Below, in pieces: positions 26,723-34,406 of a stretch of 64,000 nucleotides of DNA. The position numbers were made by a program, and so were the translations under genes. This DNA comes from Acinetobacter lwoffii. Its GTDB lineage: Bacteria; Pseudomonadota; Gammaproteobacteria; Pseudomonadales; Moraxellaceae. Positions within the stretch are counted from its first letter, which is position 1; the number at the start of each line of letters is the position of its first letter. The stretch spans positions 1 through 64,000 of the forward strand of contig NZ_JAMXXK010000009.1 in NCBI RefSeq assembly GCF_024129735.1. Reading direction: 5' to 3'. The notes under the pieces are model-generated. The model ran no database searches. It was not told the origin of the DNA and was given only the letters and a program-made list of their open reading frames with translations.

Positions 26723-27838
26723 ATGCCGCTCAATACTGTTGAAGAGCTTGTAGCAGATATCCGTGCAGGAAAAATGGTCATCCTGATGGATGATGAAGAT
26801 CGTGAAAATGAAGGCGACTTAGTGATTGCTGCCACGCACGTACGTCCTGAAGACATCAACTTCATGATCACCCATGCACGTGGTCTGGTCTGCCTGACTT
26901 TAAGCAAAGAGCGTTGCCAGCAGTTGAATCTGCCTTTGATGGTCGATGCAAACGGTGCCCAGCATGGGACCAATTTCACCTTGTCGATTGAAGCGGCTGA
27001 AGGTATTTCTACCGGTATTTCTCCGGCTGAACGTGCCCATACAATTCAAACTGCTGTGGCTGCTCATGCCAAACCGGCCGATATTGTACAGCCAGGACAT
27101 ATCTTCCCGCTGATGGCGCAGCCAGGCGGTGTATTGCACCGTGCTGGACATACTGAGGCAGGTTGTGATCTTTCCCGTTTAGCAGGACTGGAACCGGCTT
27201 CTGTGATTTGTGAAATCATCAATGAAGATGGCACGATGGCGCGCCGTCCGGATCTGGAAGTGTTTGCTGAAAAGCATGGCCTGAAAATCGGGACGATCGC
27301 CGATCTGATTCATTACCGCATGACCAATGAACAGACGGTTGAGCGTATCGATCAGCAAAGTATTGAGACTGAATACGGCAGCTTTGACCTGTACCGCTAT
27401 CGTGAACTGGGCAATCCGGATATCCATCTGGCCTTGGTCAAAGGTGAGCCTAAAGAGGGCGTGACCACGGTGCGTGTACATGGTTTTAACCCGACCCGCG
27501 ACTTGCTCAAACTGAAAAAACAGGATGGCGAGCCGGCCTGGAACCTGGATCGCGCCCTGAAAGAAATTTCCAACAGTGATCGTGGTGTACTGGTCTGGAT
27601 TGGTCAACGCCATTTACAGGATTTGGGTCCAGCATTAGATACCCTTAAAGCACCAAAAAATGTAAAATCAAATTCTGCACTGTCTCAGCAGTATCAGACC
27701 ATTGGTGTGGGTGCACAAATTTTGCGTGATCTAGGCGTTGAAAAAATGAAGCTGCTCAGCTCTCCATTGCGTTTCAATGCCCTGTCAGGCTTTAACTTAG
27801 AAGTGGTGGAATACATCACCGCACAACAAACATCTTAA
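26723..27838 (+). CDS. ribB: 3,4-dihydroxy-2-butanone 4-phosphate synthase with a degenerate RibA-like domain
   Basis: The N-terminal ~200 residues are a complete RibB domain: MDDEDRENEGDLV, HARGLVCL, DFTLSIE-type (NFTLSIEAAEG) and PGHIFPLMAQPGGVLHRAGHTEA. It converts ribulose 5-phosphate to the four-carbon riboflavin precursor. The C-terminal ~160 residues align with GTP cyclohydrolase II but lack the zinc-binding Cys motif (normally HSECLTGD...CDC; here VHGFNPTRDLL). That domain is therefore inactive and a separate ribA must exist elsewhere. ATG 26723 is preferred to TTG 26720. First gene of the rib-nusB operon. Confidence 0.92.
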   Translation: MPLNTVEELVADIRAGKMVILMDDEDRENEGDLVIAATHVRPEDINFMITHARGLVCLTLSKERCQQLNLPLMVDANGAQHGTNFTLSIEAAEGISTGISPAERAHTIQTAVAAHAKPADIVQPGHIFPLMAQPGGVLHRAGHTEAGCDLSRLAGLEPASVICEIINEDGTMARRPDLEVFAEKHGLKIGTIADLIHYRMTNEQTVERIDQQSIETEYGSFDLYRYRELGNPDIHLALVKGEPKEGVTTVRVHGFNPTRDLLKLKKQDGEPAWNLDRALKEISNSDRGVLVWIGQRHLQDLGPALDTLKAPKNVKSNSALSQQYQTIGVGAQILRDLGVEKMKLLSSPLRFNALSGFNLEVVEYITAQQTS

Positions 27839-27856
27839 GAAATTATCGAGGTTGTT

Positions 27857-28327
27857 ATGGCAGTTCGCCGTATTGAAGGTATGTTACATCTCGCGAACGA
27901 AGACCGTTATGCGATTTTAGTTGGTCGTTTTAACAGCTTTGTGGTTGAACATCTGTTAGAAGGTGCCATTGATACATTGAAACGTCATGGTGTATCAGAG
28001 GATAATATCACTGTTGTTCATGCACCTGGTGCCTGGGAACTTCCTGTAGTTGCGAAAAAACTGGCAGCTTCAGATCGTTTCGATGCCATCATCGCGCTTG
28101 GCGCCGTGATTCGTGGTAGCACGCCTCACTTCGATTTCGTTGCAGGCGAATGTGCCAAAGGTTTAGGCGTGGTTGGCCTGGACACTGGCTTACCTGTCAT
28201 TAACGGTGTACTCACTACGGACAGTATTGAACAAGCGATTGAACGCTCTGGAACAAAAGCAGGCAATAAAGGTAGCGAAGCTGCCCTGACTGCGATTGAA
28301 ATGGTTAACTTGTTAAAGGCTATTTAA
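27857..28327 (+). CDS. ribH: 6,7-dimethyl-8-ribityllumazine synthase
   Basis: This 156-aa lumazine synthase condenses the RibB product with the pyrimidine precursor of riboflavin. Motifs are [50 protein letters not shown] (catalytic His region) and [19 protein letters not shown]. It follows ribB by 18 bases and precedes nusB by 4, the common proteobacterial operon. Family members form icosahedral or pentameric shells. Confidence 0.95.
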   Translation: MAVRRIEGMLHLANEDRYAILVGRFNSFVVEHLLEGAIDTLKRHGVSEDNITVVHAPGAWELPVVAKKLAASDRFDAIIALGAVIRGSTPHFDFVAGECAKGLGVVGLDTGLPVINGVLTTDSIEQAIERSGTKAGNKGSEAALTAIEMVNLLKAI

Positions 28328-28331
28328 CGCT

Positions 28332-28781
28332 ATGTCGCAAACACTTCAAGCAACTTATGCAGCAAAACGTAAAGCACGTCGCTTTGCTGTACAAGGAATT
28401 TATGAATGGCAAATGAGCCACAATCCGGTGCATGAGATTGAAGCACGTACGCGTGTGGAAAATGCCATGCACAAAGTGGATCTGAGCTATTATCATGAAT
28501 TGTTGACTCAAGTGGTTGCCAATCATGAAGCATTGGATGCGCTCTTAATCCCGGTACTCGATCGCGAACTTTCTGCACTTGACGGTGTTGAACTTGCGAC
28601 CCTTCGTCTTGGTGCATATGAACTTAAAGAACATCTTGAGATTCCATATCGCGTCGTTCTAGATGAAGCGATCGAGTTGGCTAAACATTTTGGCGGTGCC
28701 GATAGCCATAAATACATCAATGGTGTATTGGATCGTTTAGCGACAACTTTGCGTGCAGCAGAAAAACAGCAATCTAACTAA
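28332..28781 (+). CDS. nusB: transcription antitermination factor NusB
   Basis: This 149-aa all-helical protein is the usual NusB length. It shows [19 protein letters not shown], the [20 protein letters not shown] core, and a C-terminal [25 protein letters not shown]. NusB binds boxA RNA with NusE (S10) for rRNA antitermination. The gene is tightly linked to ribH and thiL, which is its normal setting. Confidence 0.95.
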   Translation: MSQTLQATYAAKRKARRFAVQGIYEWQMSHNPVHEIEARTRVENAMHKVDLSYYHELLTQVVANHEALDALLIPVLDRELSALDGVELATLRLGAYELKEHLEIPYRVVLDEAIELAKHFGGADSHKYINGVLDRLATTLRAAEKQQSN

Positions 28782-28798
28782 TAGCGTAGATTTGTTGT

Positions 28799-29716
28799 AT
28801 GGCTGAATTTTCGATTATCGACACCTATTTCAATCGCAAGAATGCCAATTCTGTCGATCTGGGCGTCGGTGACGATTCAGCCTTGCTCACCCCCCCTCCT
28901 CAGCAACAACTGGTCATCTGTGCCGACACCCTGGTTGCTGGACGCCATTTTCCAATGAATACCGATCCGCATGCGATTGGCTGGAAAGCTGTGGCTGTCA
29001 ATTTATCTGATATTGCCGCGATGGGCGCAACCCCGTACAGTATTTTACTCGCATTGAGCCTACCCCAAATTGATCATGACTGGCTAAAAGCTTTTAGTCA
29101 GGGTCTGTACGATTGCTGCGATCAATTTGGCGTAAGTTTAATCGGTGGTGATACCACTCAAAGTCCTCATTTAACCCTGTCTGTTACAGCATTGGGCTGG
29201 GTGGATATTGGTCAAGCCATTCCACGCTCAGGTGCAAAACCGGGTGATCTGATCTGTGTCAGTGGAACTGTCGGTGATGCAGCTTTTGCACTACAGCATC
29301 TTGGTCATCCACTGCAAAAACGTCTGGACTATCCAACGCCACGCTGTCAGCTCGGTGCTGCCTTAAAAGGTTTGGTACATAGTATGATTGACGTCTCGGA
29401 TGGCTTGGCACAAGATCTTGGACATATTCTCAAAGCCTCTCAAGTAGGTGCAAAGCTGCAACTCGAAAACTTACCGATCAGTCCTGCCCTGCATGCTTTA
29501 AACGATGAGCAAAAATGGCAATATGCCCTCGCTGGTGGCGATGATTACGAATTATGCTTTACAATAAGCCCGCAAAATTACGAAAAATTATTGCAAAAAC
29601 AACTTGATGTTTCGATTAGTATGATCGGCACAATTCAGCAGCAACACGGCTTAACTTTTGAAAAAGATGGCGTAGATCATTCACTTCAATTTAATGGGTA
29701 TCAACATTTTGCATAA
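28799..29716 (+). CDS. thiL: thiamine-monophosphate kinase
   Basis: This 305-aa ATP-dependent kinase makes thiamine diphosphate from thiamine phosphate. Motifs are GVGDDSALLTPP, CADTLVAGRHFP, KAVAVNLSDIAAMGATP (metal/ATP site), GLIGGDTT-type LIGGDTTQSPH and MIDVSDGLAQDLGHIL. It lies 17 bases after nusB and overlaps the start of pgpA, so the operon continues. Confidence 0.94.
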   Translation: MAEFSIIDTYFNRKNANSVDLGVGDDSALLTPPPQQQLVICADTLVAGRHFPMNTDPHAIGWKAVAVNLSDIAAMGATPYSILLALSLPQIDHDWLKAFSQGLYDCCDQFGVSLIGGDTTQSPHLTLSVTALGWVDIGQAIPRSGAKPGDLICVSGTVGDAAFALQHLGHPLQKRLDYPTPRCQLGAALKGLVHSMIDVSDGLAQDLGHILKASQVGAKLQLENLPISPALHALNDEQKWQYALAGGDDYELCFTISPQNYEKLLQKQLDVSISMIGTIQQQHGLTFEKDGVDHSLQFNGYQHFA

Positions 29717-30215
29717 ACCTGCGATTAATTTTAAAGCCATGTCATGGATCGACCGACTGATTGTCTTTAGTGGGGTTGGTTTTGGTTCTGGTCTGGCACC
29801 TAAAGCACCCGGTACCTTTGGTTCGGCCTTTGCACTTTTATTTATTCCTATTTGGCTGCATCTTGGTTTTCTAAACAGTGTTTTTGCCATTGCCATCATG
29901 TCCCTGGTTGGCATATATATCTGCGGGCATACTGCTAGAGTCATGGGTGTACATGATGATGGCCGCATCGTCTGGGATGAATTTGCCGGACAATCCATCA
30001 CATTTTTGCCCCTGATCTATTTAGGCCAGATGAACTGGTTATGGTTGCTCATCGGTTTTGCGCTATTCAGATTATTTGATATCTGGAAACCTTGGCCGAT
30101 CCGTGTGATTGACCGACAGGTCGACGGTGGCTTCGGCATCATGCTGGATGACATTATTGCCGGCCTTTGGGCTGCTCTTTGTATTTTGCTTTATTTTTAC
30201 TTCATCGTGGCATAA
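29694..30215 (+). CDS. pgpA: phosphatidylglycerophosphatase A
   Basis: This 173-aa inner-membrane protein dephosphorylates phosphatidylglycerol phosphate. It has the PgpA signature GFGSGLAPKAPGTFGS, hydrophobic segments at about 40-70 and 95-120, the WDEFAGQ motif and KPWPIRVIDRQVDGGFGIMLDDIIAGL near the end. The ATG at 29694 overlaps thiL by 23 bases; a later ATG (29739, MSWIDRL) is an alternative. It ends the riboflavin/nusB operon and is followed 20 bases later by glmU. Confidence 0.92.
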   Translation: MGINILHKPAINFKAMSWIDRLIVFSGVGFGSGLAPKAPGTFGSAFALLFIPIWLHLGFLNSVFAIAIMSLVGIYICGHTARVMGVHDDGRIVWDEFAGQSITFLPLIYLGQMNWLWLLIGFALFRLFDIWKPWPIRVIDRQVDGGFGIMLDDIIAGLWAALCILLYFYFIVA

Positions 30216-30235
30216 GCCATATTTAGGATTAGAAC

Positions 30236-31600
30236 ATGTCAACGACTGTTATTATTCTTGCTGCAGGTAAAGGAACGCGCATGCGCTCTAGCTTACCGAA
30301 AGTATTACAACCCCTTGCAGGACGTCCTTTACTGGGTCATGTCATTGAAACGGCAAAAAAATTAAACGCAGATAATATTATTACGATTTATGGTCACGGC
30401 GGTGATCGGGTTCAGACAGCATTTGCACAAGAGGATATTAAATGGGTCGAACAGGCTGAACAGCTGGGTACCGGTCATGCCGTACAAATGACCTTGCCTG
30501 TCCTGCCACAAGACGGCGTCTCGCTGATTCTTTCCGGCGATGTGCCGTGCATTAATCCTGTAACCTTACAAAAATTACTCGATGCCACTGCAGCAACCGG
30601 TATTGGTCTGGTGACGCTTACCCTGCCAGATGCCAATGGTTATGGTCGTATTGTGCGTGAACAGGGTCAGATCCAGGCCATTATTGAGCACAAGGATGCT
30701 TCCGAAGAGCAACGTCAGATTAAAGAAATTAATACCGGTATTTATGCGGTCAGCAATGCCAAACTGCATCAATGGCTGCCAAGTTTAAGTAATGACAATG
30801 CTCAAGGTGAATATTACCTGACGGATATCGTCGCGATGGCTTTGGCAGATGGTATGCAAGTTGCATCGGTAGAACCTGAGCAGGCTTTTGAAGTTGAAGG
30901 GGTAAATGACCGGGTGCAGCTGGCTGCTTTAGAACGTCAGTTCCAGGTTTATCAAGCAAAACAGCTGATGCAGCAAGGCGTACATCTGATTGATCCAAGC
31001 CGCTTTGACTTGCGTGGCAATTTGACTGTCGGTCAGGATGTCCGCATTGATATCAACGTGATTATCGAAGGTGATTGCGAGCTGGGCGACAACGTTGAAA
31101 TCGGCGCTGGCTGTATTATCAAGAATACCAAGATTGCAGCTGGCACCAAGGTTCAGCCATATAGCATTTTAGATAGCGCCATCGTTGGTGAAGATACTCA
31201 AATTGGACCTTTTGCACGACTCCGTCCGGGTGCACAACTGGCCAATGAAGTGCATATCGGTAACTTTGTTGAAGTTAAAAATACCACGATTGGTTTAGGC
31301 TCTAAAGCCAACCACTTTACCTACCTGGGTGATGCTGAAATCGGTGCCGGTTCTAATATCGGTGCAGGAACCATTACCTGTAATTATGATGGTGCGAACA
31401 AGTTTAAAACGATTATTGGTGATCAGGCCTTTATTGGCTCGAACAGTTCATTGGTGGCACCTGTAAAAATTGGCAATGGCGCCACAGTCGGTGCAGGCTC
31501 AACGATTACCCGTGATGTGGAAGACAACAGTTTGGCAGTAGAGCGCTCTAAGCAATTTGCCAAAGAAAACTATCCACGTCCGCAAAAAATCAAGAAATAA
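30236..31600 (+). CDS. glmU: bifunctional GlmU (GlcNAc-1-P uridyltransferase / GlcN-1-P acetyltransferase)
   Basis: This 454-aa protein is full length. The N-terminal pyrophosphorylase has [22 protein letters not shown] and [12 protein letters not shown]. The C-terminal left-handed beta-helix carries hexapeptide repeats from about residue 250 ([19 protein letters not shown]) and the acetyl-transfer motif [23 protein letters not shown]. It makes UDP-GlcNAc for peptidoglycan and also the precursor for the QuiNAc capsule sugar. Eleven bases before glmS, so the two form one unit. Confidence 0.96.
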   Translation: MSTTVIILAAGKGTRMRSSLPKVLQPLAGRPLLGHVIETAKKLNADNIITIYGHGGDRVQTAFAQEDIKWVEQAEQLGTGHAVQMTLPVLPQDGVSLILSGDVPCINPVTLQKLLDATAATGIGLVTLTLPDANGYGRIVREQGQIQAIIEHKDASEEQRQIKEINTGIYAVSNAKLHQWLPSLSNDNAQGEYYLTDIVAMALADGMQVASVEPEQAFEVEGVNDRVQLAALERQFQVYQAKQLMQQGVHLIDPSRFDLRGNLTVGQDVRIDINVIIEGDCELGDNVEIGAGCIIKNTKIAAGTKVQPYSILDSAIVGEDTQIGPFARLRPGAQLANEVHIGNFVEVKNTTIGLGSKANHFTYLGDAEIGAGSNIGAGTITCNYDGANKFKTIIGDQAFIGSNSSLVAPVKIGNGATVGAGSTITRDVEDNSLAVERSKQFAKENYPRPQKIKK

Positions 31601-31611
31601 GGGGAATAAAT

Positions 31612-33450
31612 ATGTGTGGTATCGTTGGTGGCATTGCAGAACGTAGCATTACCAATATTTTGATTGAAGGTTTAAAACGCCTGGAATACCGTGGTTATGA
31701 TTCAGCAGGTTTGGCACTCATTAACAACAGCCAAGTCCTACGTGAACGCCGTGTCGGTAAGGTTGCGAACCTTGAACAGGCTGTGAATGAATCACAGATT
31801 AGTGGTTCACTTGGCATTGCGCATACACGCTGGGCGACCCATGGCAAACCGACTGAAGAAAATGCCCATCCGCATATTTCTGAAAATGTGGCAGTAGTCC
31901 ATAACGGAATTATCGAAAACTACCAAGAACTCAAAGATGATCTTGAAGCTTTGGGCTATGTGTTTACCTCACAGACTGATACTGAAGTGGTGGCCCATCT
32001 GATCAATGATGCGCTGAAATCTACCTCGAGCCTGTTAGAAGCTGTACGCCAAGTGGTTCCGCAACTGAAAGGTGCCTATGCACTCGGTATCGTACATACT
32101 GACCACCCTGATGAACTGATTACCGTACGTGAAGGTTCTCCGCTCGTCATTGGTGTCGGTATTGGTGAAAACTTTATCAGTTCTGACCAGTTGGCTCTGC
32201 TCCCGATTACCAACCGTTTTATTTATCTTGAAGAAGGCGATATTGCCCGTTTGACCCGTACCACGATTGAAGTCTTTGTCGATGGTCAACTTGTCGATCG
32301 TCCGGTCAAGGAACTGGATGCTGCCGTCAGCAATGCTTCTAAAGGTGAATACAAGCACTACATGCTCAAAGAAATTTATGAGCAGCCTGAAGCGATCAAA
32401 CAGACCATTTCCCAAGCTTTAAATGGCAATGACCTGCGTGAAGATTTTCTTGCCAGTGCAGAACAAGACTTTGCAAAAATCCAGCAAATCCAGATTATTG
32501 CCTGCGGTACCAGCTATCATGCCGGCATGATTGCCAAATACTGGTTTGAACAGCTGATTGACCTGCCTTGCCAGGTCGAGATTGCCAGCGAGTTCCGTTA
32601 TCGCACTCCGGTGATTGTGAATAACACGCTGTATGTGTGTATTTCCCAATCCGGTGAAACTGCCGACACTTTGGCTGCATTACGTGATACACAGAAACGT
32701 GCGGCTGCCAAAGGCCTCGACATCACCACGATGACCATCTGTAACGTGGCGACCTCATCAATGGTACGCGAAACTCAGCATAGCCTGTTAACCCTGGCTG
32801 GCCCTGAAATTGGTGTGGCTTCAACCAAAGCCTTTACTACCCAGCTTGCTGCATTGATGCTGTTGGTACTCAAAATCGGTTCTGTGAAAAATACGATTTC
32901 TACAGCACAAATGACGGAGATCACCACAGAACTTTGGCATACGCCTAAAGTGATTCTGGATACATTACGTCATGATGATGAAATTTTACGTCTTTCAGAA
33001 CTGTTTGTTGAAAAGCAGCATTGCCTATTCCTGGGCCGTGGTACGCATTTCCCGATCGCTCTGGAAGGTGCACTCAAGCTGAAAGAAATCTCCTATATTC
33101 ATGCGGAAGGTTATGCTGCAGGCGAACTAAAACACGGGCCATTGGCACTGGTTGACAATGACATGCCAGTAGTGATTCTGGCACCACAGGATGACATGCT
33201 GGATAAGCTCAAATCCAATATGGAAGAAGTTCAGGCGCGTGGTGGCGAGCTATTTGTGTTTGCTGATGAAAACAGCGGCATTAAAGCCAAAGAACGCCAG
33301 CATGTGGTACATATTCCGGCAGTCAATGCAGTGCTGGCACCGATTGTGTATAGCATCCCGGTGCAGTTATTGTCTTATCATGTGGCTGTATTACGTGGTA
33401 CGGATGTAGATCAGCCACGTAACCTGGCAAAATCGGTCACCGTAGAATAA
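31612..33450 (+). CDS. glmS: glucosamine-6-phosphate synthase
   Basis: This 612-aa glutamine-fructose-6-phosphate amidotransferase has Cys2 as the glutaminase nucleophile (MCGIVGGI), the RWATHGKP and HNGIIENY motifs, then two SIS isomerase domains with ACGTSYHAG and SQSGETADTLAAL. The C-terminus PRNLAKSVTVE is the conserved end whose coding DNA is bound by TnsD. The Tn7-like element begins 24 bp after the stop, exactly at attTn7. No terminator lies between the stop and the transposon end, so glmS transcripts may run into the element. Confidence 0.97.
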   Translation: MCGIVGGIAERSITNILIEGLKRLEYRGYDSAGLALINNSQVLRERRVGKVANLEQAVNESQISGSLGIAHTRWATHGKPTEENAHPHISENVAVVHNGIIENYQELKDDLEALGYVFTSQTDTEVVAHLINDALKSTSSLLEAVRQVVPQLKGAYALGIVHTDHPDELITVREGSPLVIGVGIGENFISSDQLALLPITNRFIYLEEGDIARLTRTTIEVFVDGQLVDRPVKELDAAVSNASKGEYKHYMLKEIYEQPEAIKQTISQALNGNDLREDFLASAEQDFAKIQQIQIIACGTSYHAGMIAKYWFEQLIDLPCQVEIASEFRYRTPVIVNNTLYVCISQSGETADTLAALRDTQKRAAAKGLDITTMTICNVATSSMVRETQHSLLTLAGPEIGVASTKAFTTQLAALMLLVLKIGSVKNTISTAQMTEITTELWHTPKVILDTLRHDDEILRLSELFVEKQHCLFLGRGTHFPIALEGALKLKEISYIHAEGYAAGELKHGPLALVDNDMPVVILAPQDDMLDKLKSNMEEVQARGGELFVFADENSGIKAKERQHVVHIPAVNAVLAPIVYSIPVQLLSYHVAVLRGTDVDQPRNLAKSVTVE

Positions 33451-33473
33451 TTAAAATTGAATCAAGGCTGGGG

Positions 33474-33560
33474 TGTATTTAGGTAATAAAGTATCACCCT
33501 AGGTAATATAGTTTCATCTTTAGTAATAAAGTATCATCTCATATTGATTAAAGATTGATC
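33474..33560 (+). repeat. transposon end near glmS (right end): tandem 20-bp TnsB-type sites
   Basis: Behind the terminal TGTATT lie three head-to-tail 20-bp repeats at 33480, 33500 and 33520: TAGGTAATAAAGTATCACCC, TAGGTAATATAGTTTCATCT and TTAGTAATAAAGTATCATCT. A weaker fourth copy, TGATTAAAGATTGATC, starts near 33545. Four abutting sites are what the Tn7 right end has for TnsB. The role is by analogy. Confidence 0.85.
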
Positions 33561-33597
33561 GCCTGCTATTCTGAATAAATAAAGAATAGCGGGCGAT
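33558..33597 (+). promoter_or_regulatory. 15-bp imperfect hairpin just before tnsA
   Basis: ATCGCCTGCTATTCT (33558-33572) pairs with AGAATAGCGGGCGAT (33583-33597), one mismatch, loop GAATAAATAA. The right arm ends 5 bases before the tnsA ATG and contains the only purine-rich stretch that could serve as ribosome-binding site. It could be an operator or an RNA structure limiting transposase expression. Confidence 0.5.
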
Positions 33598-33602
33598 TTG
33601 TT

Positions 33603-34406
33603 ATGGTTACAGAACATCAGCAGAAACGCTGGATCAAAGAAGGACGTGGTCAAGGCTATCTAAAAGATTATAAGCCATGGATTACTGTACGAGATGTTAG
33701 CTCAAAAGGTCGTTCTCACCGAGTTTTTGGCCATACAACGAAACGCACCCATCATTTATTATCCGATTTAGAACTTGCAATTTTTCTACTTTTAGACTGG
33801 AATCCGTTAATTACTGATATCAGAGAGCAGTTCCCCTTGCCTCTCAACACTACGCTCGAAATTTCAGAAGGAGCCCAAATATCTCACCCCAAAATTAAAG
33901 ATACTCTACAAACTATAAGTTCAAGTTTTTATGTAAATAGTCAAAGTACTAACCAACCAAATTTTGTCATCCGAACTAAATACACAAATAGCTTAAAGGA
34001 TGAGAGAATCATTGAAAAACTAGAGCTTGAGCGTAGATATTGGAAAAGTACAGATACACCTTGGTATATCCTTACAGAAAAAGAAATTCCTTCCGTTATT
34101 TTGAATAACATCAAATGGCTTTATCCAGCCATGAGAGAATCTAGTACTGAATTTTACAATCGTTTAAACGATTATATTCATATATTTACACAGTATCCTG
34201 AGCTCGACTTAATTACTTTAAGTAAAAAAATAGATCAAGTGTATAATTTAACGATTGGTACGTCTTTAGCTGAGCTCCGAGAACTGCTTGCTCAACGCTA
34301 TTTTATTTTCGATATAACTAAAGACTATAAAAAGATTAAAGCCTCTGAGATCAAGTTAGGTAATTTTGAAATATGGAAGGAGATTCGCCATGTTTCGAAT
34401 CAATAG
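33603..34406 (+). CDS. tnsA: TnsA-like transposase endonuclease subunit, active site altered
   Basis: This 267-aa protein matches Tn7 TnsA (273 aa): GRGQG, GRSHR, HHLLSDLELAIFLLLDWNPL, DIREQFPL, DERIIEKLELERRYW and the C-terminal TnsC-binding region. In Tn7 the restriction-enzyme-like active site is Glu63, Asp114, Gln130 and Lys132. With a constant offset of six residues, Glu57 and Lys126 are kept here. The Asp position is Ser108 (codon AGT at 33924), in SSSFYV where TDFLV is expected, and the Gln position is Arg124. The 5'-strand nicking activity should therefore be lost or much reduced. The frame is otherwise intact. First gene of the tns operon. Confidence 0.92.
   Translation: MVTEHQQKRWIKEGRGQGYLKDYKPWITVRDVSSKGRSHRVFGHTTKRTHHLLSDLELAIFLLLDWNPLITDIREQFPLPLNTTLEISEGAQISHPKIKDTLQTISSSFYVNSQSTNQPNFVIRTKYTNSLKDERIIEKLELERRYWKSTDTPWYILTEKEIPSVILNNIKWLYPAMRESSTEFYNRLNDYIHIFTQYPELDLITLSKKIDQVYNLTIGTSLAELRELLAQRYFIFDITKDYKKIKASEIKLGNFEIWKEIRHVSNQ

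Noticed and set aside
24843..27613. Several long open frames opposite exaC and ribB
   Set aside because: They are antisense shadows of GC-richer, strongly conserved genes and have no start signals or recognisable domains.
33480..33540. Three 20-bp tandem repeats considered as a small CRISPR array
   Set aside because: The repeats abut with no spacers, share the sequence of the opposite transposon end in inverted orientation, and there are no cas genes. They are TnsB-type end sites.
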